The position numbers and the translations under genes were made by a program. Below, piece by piece: positions 24,788 through 31,836 of a stretch of 38,956 bases of DNA. The DNA lies in NCBI GenBank assembly GCA_016218865.1, contig JACRCU010000218.1, positions 1-38,956 of the forward strand, in the 5' to 3' direction. The notes below the pieces were generated by a model. The model was not told the origin of the DNA. It saw only the letters and a list, made by a program, of their open reading frames with translations, and did not search any database. The stretch is from Deltaproteobacteria bacterium. GTDB lineage: Bacteria > Myxococcota_A > UBA9042. How positions within the stretch are numbered: the stretch's first letter is position 1; every line of letters starts with the position of its first letter.

Positions 24788-26533
24788 TTGGCAAGTCCGG
24801 ATCAGGGGAAGAGGGCGCGCACGACGCTCCAGACTTCGGGGATGGCCCTACTACTCCTCGCCCTACTCTGCGCGCCAGCCCTGGCCGGCGAACGCGGCCC
24901 TGCCAGGTTCGGCCCCTTCGACGCCAGTCGCTCCCACCACGCCGATTCCACGACCGCAGGTGTGGGCCTGAGCATGGTGCGCAACGGTGGAAGGGTGGTT
25001 GTCGACCGCGTCGAACCGGCGGGGCCGGCGGCGGCGGCTGGGATCAAGATCGACGACCAGGTCCTGACCGTGGGCAGGTGGTCCGTCACGGAGGACACGG
25101 ACGTAGAGGCCCTGCAGGCGTCTCTCACCGGGCCAACAGGCAGTTCCCTCCACATCGAGGTCGACCGCTCCGGCCAAGTCCTGCCATTCCAGCTCGCGCG
25201 CAGCCCGCTCGACACCATCTACGCAGGCGAACACCTTGTCAATGTTCAGCTTTGGGCAGGCACCGTGCTCCAGGCCCAGGTTGCGAACGAGTGGTTCGCC
25301 CTGCGGGTTCTGGAGCCCAGGCTGCCTCCCGACCGTCGCGGACGTCTGCAGATGTACAAGACCGGAGCCCTCGACCAGATCCGCTACCAGTGGTGGCGCA
25401 CGCGCTTGCGGGTCGCCATGCGCAGTCCGCATGTCGAAACCGGAATCGCGACGGTGGACAAGGACGCTGCAGAGGTCGAGGTCGGGCCATGGCGAGTCGT
25501 GCTCAAGAGACTGGTGGGGGTGTGGCTGGCGTGCTGGACCAGCCTGCCCGTGCGCCTGGGTGGCCGCGACTGGAGTGAGCAATCGCCGCCCTGGCACGGC
25601 ATGCACTACCTCCGCGCGGACTCTGGAGGATTTCGTTGCGCGAACTCCGTGGAGGAACAACGCCAACAATGGTCGGTTGGTGAGCGCGCCAGTCCGTTCG
25701 CCCAGCCGCGACGAGGACTGCATGGTGCGCGGCCCGTGCGAGTGCGCCTGCTAGGCGACGGCAAGCCGCTATCCAACCAGCGATTCCGCTTCGAACTCGA
25801 CGTGGGCCGGAGGGCTATCTTGCCGGGTCCTACCGCAGTCACCGACGGCAAAGGCGAAGCGCTGGTTCGGCTCCCGGCAGGCACGTACTTCGTGCGGGGT
25901 CTCTTGCCGGCTGATCCTGGGCCCCATCGCGACGTTGCGCTGGCCCAACCCGGCTGGCGCTTGGCAAAGACGGGAGACGCAAGCGCTGCCATCGAGACGG
26001 CAGGTGGGCCAGCGGTGACCGTAGAGCTGGTCCGGGACGCCACAACGGCAGCCGGGCTCGCGGATGACCCGACCGAGTCCGCGCCTCGAAGTGATCGGGG
26101 ACCGCCAGGTGGAATCGAACTTGTCGGCAAGCCGATGCCAGAACTTGAAGTATTGCGTTGGCTTGCACCCCCAATGGCGAGCGGTGTGGCCAAGCCGAGG
26201 CTGTTCGCCGTCTGTATGTTCGCGAGCGAGCGCGCGGACGGCGCCGCGTTCGCCGCACTATGCAGCGAGGTCCAGGCCAGGATAGGGGGCGAAGGGGTCA
26301 CGACGGTACTTGCGAGTCTGGATCGGTCATGGCGGAGCATTCAGTCGACGACGCTGGACTGGGTGCCGGGCCACCCTGCCGTCGCGTGGCTCGGTCCCAA
26401 CGGCAGATCCATCTTCGCGACGCTGCCTGCGGCTGCGCTCGTCCTGATTCGGGGTGACGGGGTGGTTTGCAGCACGGTGGGGGCCGGTGCCAGCGTCGAC
26501 CGCATGCTGGAAGCCGCCCGCCGATGTCTGTAA
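24788..26533 (+). CDS. Exported protein with PDZ domain and redox-inactive thioredoxin-like C-terminus
   Basis: A 581-residue protein. The signal peptide core is MALLLLALLCAPALAGE. A PDZ domain follows (VDRVEPAGPAAAAGIKIDDQVLTVGRWSVTEDTD). A middle region without known family has Trp/Arg-rich stretches and a carboxypeptidase-regulatory-like segment (VTDGKGEALVRLPAGTYFVRGLLP, about 365-390). The C-terminal 130 residues look like a thioredoxin fold (FAVCMFASERADGAAFAALC...LVLIRGDGVVCSTVGAG) but have no CxxC. TTG 24788 is chosen for its GGAGG at 5-bp spacing; ATG 24842 (start of the hydrophobic core) and ATG 24737 are alternatives. Function unknown. Confidence 0.72.
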   Translation: MASPDQGKRARTTLQTSGMALLLLALLCAPALAGERGPARFGPFDASRSHHADSTTAGVGLSMVRNGGRVVVDRVEPAGPAAAAGIKIDDQVLTVGRWSVTEDTDVEALQASLTGPTGSSLHIEVDRSGQVLPFQLARSPLDTIYAGEHLVNVQLWAGTVLQAQVANEWFALRVLEPRLPPDRRGRLQMYKTGALDQIRYQWWRTRLRVAMRSPHVETGIATVDKDAAEVEVGPWRVVLKRLVGVWLACWTSLPVRLGGRDWSEQSPPWHGMHYLRADSGGFRCANSVEEQRQQWSVGERASPFAQPRRGLHGARPVRVRLLGDGKPLSNQRFRFELDVGRRAILPGPTAVTDGKGEALVRLPAGTYFVRGLLPADPGPHRDVALAQPGWRLAKTGDASAAIETAGGPAVTVELVRDATTAAGLADDPTESAPRSDRGPPGGIELVGKPMPELEVLRWLAPPMASGVAKPRLFAVCMFASERADGAAFAALCSEVQARIGGEGVTTVLASLDRSWRSIQSTTLDWVPGHPAVAWLGPNGRSIFATLPAAALVLIRGDGVVCSTVGAGASVDRMLEAARRCL

Positions 26534-26569
26534 TCGCCTGCTTGCAGCGTCCAGGCCAAGCACGCCTGG

Positions 26570-27718
26570 CTAGTCATCCGCCGCCTGAATCACGGTATTG
26601 ACCGCCTTCTCGAACGCCCCCATGTCCAGGTTGCCGTTGCCGCTGGGCTGGAAGTACATGATCGGCGCGCCGTTTTTGGCAAAGCCGTAGCCGCTGTTGC
26701 GGATCTCGGACCCCTTGAACTTGCTGGCGTGGCCCTCGTTCATCTTGGCCCAGGCGTCGACCTGCGGCACGTCTTGGAACAGCGGAATGGTCTTGATCAC
26801 CTTGGTCAAATCGGCGGGGTTCGACGACTGCTTGTCGGCAATCAGCACCATCACCGTGTCGCTGTGGCCGGTGTTGTTGGCCTGATCCTGCAGCTTTTGC
26901 ATGAGCTGCGCCTGCGAGCGGCACGACGCGCACCAGTCCGAGACCAGCGCCACCACGATCTTCTTGCCCTTGAAGGCATCCAGGCCGTAGGTGGTGTTGT
27001 AGAACGGGCTGCCGGGGTTGATGTCCTGCAGCTTCCAAGCCGGCAGGTCGTGGAAGGTCTTGACGCACTGGGCGTTCTCGTCGCCGGTGCTGGTGATGTC
27101 GCCCTTGAAGGTGAGCTGCGACAGGTCCACGTTGAAGTGGCGGCCCAGGTACTTCATGTTGACGATGCCGCCGAACTGCGGCTGGAGCGTCCGGTTGCGC
27201 AGGATCGCTTTGGCCATGCCGGCTTCGGGCTGCCCCAGGGCTTCGAGTGGCATGCTGCCGGTGGCGCCGACCGAGGTGTAGACCACTTCGCTGCTGCTCG
27301 GTTCCTTGCTGCTCCAGCCCGGGCACAGGGCGAACGAGCTGGTGCCGTCGGCCTTGGTGACCTTGGCGCGCGCCCAGAATTTCACGCTTTTCAGCTGCAG
27401 CCCCTCGCCCTGGAAGCCGGCCTGGTACTCCAGCTCCAGCTTGCAGGTACCGTCGGGCTGGGCGGCGGACACCGTCAGCGCCGGCACACAGGCCAAGCCG
27501 CCGGGATCCTTGTTGATCTGGTGGGTCATCGTCGCGGTGGCCTTCAGGCCCTGGTACGAGACGCTGAAGTCGCCGTTGTCGATGCTGGTGGAAAACGCCC
27601 CGCTGGCGGTGAGCGGCGTGTCGACGGGCGCAACCGTTGTCACTCCCGCGCTGGCACAGCCGCCAAGGGCCGCCACCAGTGCGAGCCACAGAACCCGAAT
27701 CCAGCCCTTGCCAACCAT
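26570..27718 (-). CDS. TlpA-like thioredoxin-domain lipoprotein
   Basis: A 382-residue lipoprotein (LVAALGGC lipobox, Cys about 18) preceded by GGAGG 5-6 bp from the ATG. Residues of about 25-200 form an unrecognised beta-rich domain with scattered Cys (CVPALTV, DGTC, CPGW). The C-terminal 180 residues are a thioredoxin/AhpC-TSA fold with active site DWCASCRSQ and cis-Pro region NGAPIMYFQ. It should act as an extracytoplasmic thiol-disulfide oxidoreductase. It lies 89 bp downstream of the barrel-thioredoxin gene on the same strand, so the two probably work together. The substrate is unknown. Confidence 0.85.
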   Translation of the reverse strand: MVGKGWIRVLWLALVAALGGCASAGVTTVAPVDTPLTASGAFSTSIDNGDFSVSYQGLKATATMTHQINKDPGGLACVPALTVSAAQPDGTCKLELEYQAGFQGEGLQLKSVKFWARAKVTKADGTSSFALCPGWSSKEPSSSEVVYTSVGATGSMPLEALGQPEAGMAKAILRNRTLQPQFGGIVNMKYLGRHFNVDLSQLTFKGDITSTGDENAQCVKTFHDLPAWKLQDINPGSPFYNTTYGLDAFKGKKIVVALVSDWCASCRSQAQLMQKLQDQANNTGHSDTVMVLIADKQSSNPADLTKVIKTIPLFQDVPQVDAWAKMNEGHASKFKGSEIRNSGYGFAKNGAPIMYFQPSGNGNLDMGAFEKAVNTVIQAADD

Positions 27719-27807
27719 GCCATCCTCCTGACCGACGCCCCGCCGCGCGGGACGCGGTGCAATCACGCTAACACGGGACGAGGACTGGCGAAAGCGCCAA
27801 GTCGCCG

Positions 27808-29172
27808 TCACGGTGCCGTCGCCGTGGCGAGCTCGGGCAAAGCCGCCGCATAATCAAAAGCTTCGGCCCCCACCAACCGCCGCCGCAGGCTGCCGTCGCC
27901 GCCGTAGACATCCACCACGGGCAGGCCCGCCACCGCCGGCAGCAGGCGCTGCATCTGCGCGGCGTCCCAATCGCTCGCGTCCACGCGGACCACCAGCAAC
28001 TCGGGGTGCGCTTTGGCGAATTCCTCCAGCTGCGCCGACAGCTTTTGGCACGGCGCGCACCAGGTCGCCCAGTAGTCCACCAGCGCGACCCGGCCCGGCT
28101 GCAACAGCGCGGCGATCTCGGGCTGCGGCCGATCCCCGGGCTGCGCCGGCTGCGGTTGCGGCTTGGCCGCCTCGCCCAGCGGCTGACTCCAGGACAGGCC
28201 CACGAACACCCAGTAGGCAGGCGGGGTTTGCAGGCCCAGCACGTCGCGCCGCAGCGGCTTGCGTCCCGTCAGGTCCAGGGCAAGCTGGTCGGTCAGCTGG
28301 CCGCGCAGCGAGGCGGTCAGGTCCAGGTACTCGCCGCCCACGCTGGCCGAGTCGACCCGCACGCCCTGCCAGTCCAGTTCGCTCGGCATCTTGCGCTGCA
28401 GCCAGTCCAGGGAGACGCTCGCCTGCACCCGCTTGGGCCACACCTGCCCCGCCAGACCGCCGCTGATCACCGTCTCGCGCTCCCAGCGGAAGCCGTCCTC
28501 GCAGTCGGCCAGCGGCGTGCGGGTGCGCAGGGCGGCAAACCAGCCCAGTTGCTCAAAAAAGCGGCCGTACACCTCGGCGTCGGCCAACAGCCACCACGTG
28601 CCGCGGCCCAGCGACAAAGTCTTGTCCAGCTGCTGACCGGGCTGCAGTTGCGTCACCTGCAGCTTGGAGATGTACGGGCCGGTCGGCGCCGCCATACCGG
28701 CGTTCACCTGCAGCTTGGGCAGCCAGCGAGCGTCCAGGCCCAACAGACGAAAAACGTCGGCGCGCGCCCGCAGTTCCAGGTCGCCGATGCCGAAGTCGTC
28801 GGTGTGGCGGCTGTCCGAGTCGCTGCGGATCCGCCCACTGGGCAGCAGCAGGCCGGCGCCCAGACCGCTCGCGAAGTCGATGCCGGCAGACAACGTAACC
28901 AGCTGCAGCCGAATCGAGAGATGGTCGAAGTTGGTCTTCGCCTGCGTGCCGCCGTAGGGCTGGTCGCCGTAGGCATAGGCGTAGCTGAGCCCAGCGCGCA
29001 CGCGAGTCTGCGGGGCAGCGGCGGCACCGTCAAAGGCGCGCGCCATGTCGGTGTCTCCCACCGGGAGAGCGGGGTTGCCTCAGGCCGAGCACTGCGCCTG
29101 GGCCGGCTGGCTCGCCACGGCCAGCGCCACCAGACTGAGCGCCAGGAGCCCCATGAGCTTGCAAGGTTTCAT
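27808..29172 (-). CDS. Putative selenoprotein: signal peptide, CxxU motif, beta-barrel-like domain and C-terminal thioredoxin
   Basis: Read from ATG 29172, the frame encodes a signal peptide (MKPCKLMGLLALSLVALAV... cleaved near QPAQA|QC) and then Cys28-Ser-Ala-[TGA 31]-Gly-Asn-Pro. After this single TGA (29082-29080) it continues in frame for 423 more codons. The remainder is an outer-membrane-barrel-like domain (repeated amphipathic strands, aromatic and Gly-rich, about 55-330). A Pro/Gln-rich linker follows, then a thioredoxin domain with active site YWATWCAPCQK (CAPC at about 372-375). A CxxU redox motif at the mature N-terminus, plus a hairpin of suitable spacing after the TGA, suggests selenocysteine insertion. 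Otherwise translation would begin at ATG 29046 (GGGAG, 8 bp upstream) or GTG 29061. That would leave an outer-membrane protein with no signal peptide. Homologous Cys versions would settle this. Confidence 0.68.
29054..29068 (-). promoter_or_regulatory. SECIS-like hairpin after the in-frame TGA
   Basis: On the mRNA strand, UCUCCC-GGU-GGGAGA (29068-29054) starts 11 nt after the UGA. The loop GGU lies 17 nt after it, close to the 18-nt spacing between UGA and GGUC in E. coli fdhF. A competing hairpin, CGGTG-GGAGA-CACCG (29063-29049), is also possible. Structure supports, but does not prove, a bacterial SECIS. Confidence 0.5.
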
Positions 29173-29224
29173 GATGTGATCCGCAGGCAGGCGGGGTGCA
29201 CCAGCCTTTGGGCAGCTTGGCACC

Positions 29225-29245
29225 GAATTGAGTTCAACTCAAATC
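29225..29245. promoter_or_regulatory. Operator-like palindrome upstream of the putative selenoprotein gene
   Basis: The core TTGAGTT-C-AACTCAA (29228-29242) is perfect. GA (29225-29226) and TC (29244-29245) extend the symmetry with one mismatched pair between. It lies 53 bp upstream of ATG 29172, in the 150-bp gap before the Uma2 gene. This is typical of a TetR/MarR/MerR-class operator. It is the only supported item in the gap. Confidence 0.55.
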
Positions 29246-29322
29246 CCGCGGCGCCTGGACTGGTCGGCCTGCAGCGCCGGAGCCAGCGTCCACAACCGCT
29301 TGCAAGGACTAGCCTTACGGAA

Positions 29323-29916
29323 CTAGCTGGCCGCCGCCAGCTCGCGCAGCGCCTCTACGTCGGCGTACACCTCGGCCACGGTCAGCTCCACCGCGGCCCC
29401 CGTCAGGCGCAGCGTCTCGCCGTCGCCGCAAGCGCGGAAGGTCCAGCTGCCGTCGTCGTTGCGGGCAAAGTGCTCCACCAGGTTGCGGTCCTGGTTGACC
29501 AGCAGGTAGTCGCGCAGGCTGGGCAGGCGGCGGTACAGCTCGAACTTGCCGCCGCGATCGTACATTTCGGTAGTCGGCGACAGGACTTCGACCAGCACGG
29601 CCGGGTTCACCACGCCGTTGGGGTCGCGCGGGTCGGTCTGCAGCGGCCCGCACACCACGCTGGCGTCGGGGTAGCAGGCGTCGCCCAGCAGCGGAATGAC
29701 GATGCGGAGCTCCGAATTGAACGGCCGACAGGGCTTTCCGGCCAGCGCCTGCCGCAAAGCCGCGTAGGCGTTGCCGGCAAGGTGAGCATGGACGATCGAA
29801 CCGCCCGTCATCGCAAAGATTTCGCCGCCGTGGAACTCCAGCTTGACCGGACTGCGGGCGCAGGCGTCCAGGTAGTCGGCGTAGGTGATCGGCAGGACTC
29901 GTGCGGCTTGGGCCAT
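29323..29916 (-). CDS. Uma2-family (DUF820) putative endonuclease
   Basis: A 197-residue protein of the Uma2/DUF820 family, which has a PD-(D/E)xK nuclease fold. Family features: ITYADYLDACARSPVKLEFHGGEIFAMTGGSIVHAHLAGN at the start, PDASVVCG (the PD of the catalytic motif, about 102-103), and PAVLVEVLSPTTEMYDRGGKFELYRRLPSLRDYLLVNQD (E and K completing the site). GAGG precedes the ATG. Biochemical activity is rarely shown for this family. It stands alone. Confidence 0.88.
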   Translation of the reverse strand: MAQAARVLPITYADYLDACARSPVKLEFHGGEIFAMTGGSIVHAHLAGNAYAALRQALAGKPCRPFNSELRIVIPLLGDACYPDASVVCGPLQTDPRDPNGVVNPAVLVEVLSPTTEMYDRGGKFELYRRLPSLRDYLLVNQDRNLVEHFARNDDGSWTFRACGDGETLRLTGAAVELTVAEVYADVEALRELAAAS

Positions 29917-30064
29917 GGGCGCCTCGGGTGGCCGGCGACGGCCGGACCTGCCATGGAGTGTAGGCACGGCGCAAGGTTCCAGCAAGTTGCGGCGGCGCTT
30001 GCCCCCGGCCCGCGGCTGCCCCATCATCGGCCGGCGCGCAGCCCACTGCCGCGACCCCACGGCC

Positions 30065-30880
30065 ATGACCGACCCCACGCAACTGCAGACTCACACCCAC
30101 GTTTTTGGCGGGCGCCCCACCCAGATGCTCCAGCTCGGCCAGGGTCCGGTGGCCGTGCTGATCCACGGCTCGGCCGACAAACCGACCACCTGGCTGCCGG
30201 TCATGCAGGCGCTGGCCGGCCAGTTCCAGTTGCTGGCGCCGGGCTTGCCACCGATCGCAGTGGAGGAACCCGCGGGCGGTAGGCGGGCCCTGGACCTGGA
30301 CCTGCCTTGGCTCGACGAGGTGCTGACCCTTTCGGGCGCGCGCATCCTGGCCGCCCACTCGTACGGGGCGCTGCTGGCGCTGCGCTGGGCGCTGGCGCAT
30401 CCGGGCCGGCTGGACCGGCTGGTGCTCATCGAACCGATCTGCTGGGGAATGGTGGCGGGCCACGGCACCGCCGGCCAAAAGCTGGACGAACTCCGCGACT
30501 TGTGCCTGCACGCCTTTGCCCGCGGCGAGGTGGAATCGGCGATGCACTGGCTCGTCGACTACTGGAATGGCCAGGGCTTCTTTGCCCGGCTGCCCGAGCG
30601 GATCCGCGCCGGCTTGGTGACGCACTACGGGCGGACCTGGGCCGAGGTGGCCAGCGGCGGCGGCGACCAAACCAGCGCCGCGGAAGTACGCACGCTGACG
30701 ATGGAAGTGCAGCTGCTGGCCGGCGAGCACACGACCCCAGAGTCGCTGGCCGTCATGCGCGCCCTGGCGGCTGCTCTGCCCCGCGCGCCGTTCCAGGTGC
30801 TGCCGGGCGCCACCCACCAGTGCTTGAAAAGCCACGCGGCGCGGGTCGCGGCAGCGATCGCCGGCACCACGCAACTCTAG
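30065..30880 (+). CDS. Alpha/beta hydrolase
   Basis: A 271-residue alpha/beta-hydrolase-fold protein. The oxyanion motif LIHGSADKPTTW is near residue 33. The nucleophile elbow AHSYGA (Ser about 100) is clear. Candidate acid and His are in the C-terminal third (GEHTTPES and GATHQCLKSH). No signal peptide. It is 18 bp before the enoyl-CoA hydratase gene, so they are likely cotranscribed. ATG 30065 has no strong ribosome-binding site; an upstream start in the frame from 29885 is not supported. Substrate unknown, possibly a thioester or lactone given its partner. Confidence 0.85.
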   Translation: MTDPTQLQTHTHVFGGRPTQMLQLGQGPVAVLIHGSADKPTTWLPVMQALAGQFQLLAPGLPPIAVEEPAGGRRALDLDLPWLDEVLTLSGARILAAHSYGALLALRWALAHPGRLDRLVLIEPICWGMVAGHGTAGQKLDELRDLCLHAFARGEVESAMHWLVDYWNGQGFFARLPERIRAGLVTHYGRTWAEVASGGGDQTSAAEVRTLTMEVQLLAGEHTTPESLAVMRALAAALPRAPFQVLPGATHQCLKSHAARVAAAIAGTTQL

Positions 30881-30898
30881 ACGATTCCAGGTGAACCC

Positions 30899-31693
30899 AT
30901 GAGCGAGCACATCCAGATCCTGCGCCAAGGCGACTTGGCCGAAGTGCGCCTGAACCGGCCCGACAAGCGCAACGCCCTCAGCTTCGCCATGCTGCGCGAC
31001 CTGATCGATGCCGCCGATTCCCTGGGCAAGGACAAGAACCTGCGCGCCGTGCTGGTCAGCGGCGAAGGCGAGTGCTTCAGCGCCGGCATCGATCTGGGCG
31101 ACCTGCGCGACAAGAAGCAGGCCCTGCGCGCGGCCTGGGAGCTGGCGCAGCCGACCGCCAACCTGTTCCAGCGCGCCTTCTTGTGTTTTCGCGATCTTCC
31201 GGTGCCGGTGGTGGCGGCGATCCACGGCCACTGCCTGGGCGCGGGCCTGCAGCTGGCCCTGGCGGCCGACTTCCGCATCGCCCGGCCCGACGCGCAACTG
31301 GCCATCATGGAAGCCAAGTGGGGCCTGGTGCCGGACATGGGCGCCAGCGTGACCTTGCGCGGCCTGCTTGGCGCCGACAAGGCCCGCGAGCTGATGATGA
31401 CGGCGCGCCTGGTCAGCGGCGAGACGGCCCGCGAGCTGGGGTTGGTCAGCTACGTGGACCTGGACCCGCGCGGCCGGGCGCTGGCGCTCGTCGACGAACT
31501 GCGCACGCGCTCGCCCGACGCCGTGGCCGCCGCCAAGCGCCTGTGCAACGCCATGGAAACTCAAGGCGCATCGGCGACTTTGGGCCTGGAGCGGCGCCTG
31601 CAGACGCGGCTACTGCTGGGCAAGAACTTTGGCATCGCCGCCAAGCGCGCCAAGCAGCCCGAGCTGGCGTGGAAGCCGCGCACCTTGGGTTGA
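30899..31693 (+). CDS. Enoyl-CoA hydratase/isomerase (crotonase family)
   Basis: A 264-residue crotonase-superfamily protein acting on CoA thioesters. Signatures: LNRPDKRNALSFAMLRDL (about 19-36), SGEGECFSAGIDLGDL with the oxyanion-hole FSAG (about 55-70), and AIHGHCLGAGLQLALAADFRIA (about 105-125, the second oxyanion glycine). EAKWGLVPDMGAS corresponds to the position of catalytic acids in isomerases and hydratases. AGGTGA lies 4 bp before the ATG. The specific substrate is not assignable. Confidence 0.9.
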   Translation: MSEHIQILRQGDLAEVRLNRPDKRNALSFAMLRDLIDAADSLGKDKNLRAVLVSGEGECFSAGIDLGDLRDKKQALRAAWELAQPTANLFQRAFLCFRDLPVPVVAAIHGHCLGAGLQLALAADFRIARPDAQLAIMEAKWGLVPDMGASVTLRGLLGADKARELMMTARLVSGETARELGLVSYVDLDPRGRALALVDELRTRSPDAVAAAKRLCNAMETQGASATLGLERRLQTRLLLGKNFGIAAKRAKQPELAWKPRTLG

Positions 31694-31836
31694 TGGGCTG
31701 GGCTGACGCAAGTGTGGCAAACCCGGGACGCAACGGGGCGGGTACGCGGTCGAATTCGGGCGACTTGCCCGTCGGGAACGGGTATCCTGCTGGCGTTTGT
31801 GGTTCACCCCTGAACCCGCTGGCCCTGACCCACCTG

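Noticed and set aside
29046-29061. Internal starts (ATG 29046, GTG 29061) for the barrel-thioredoxin gene
   Set aside because: ATG 29046 has a fair ribosome-binding site and cannot be excluded. It would leave an apparent outer-membrane protein without a signal peptide, while a perfect signal peptide sits in frame immediately upstream of one TGA.
31072-31836. Extension of the amidohydrolase frame upstream to 31072
   Set aside because: This part overlaps the enoyl-CoA hydratase gene in another frame; the lipoprotein signal peptide begins at 31837.
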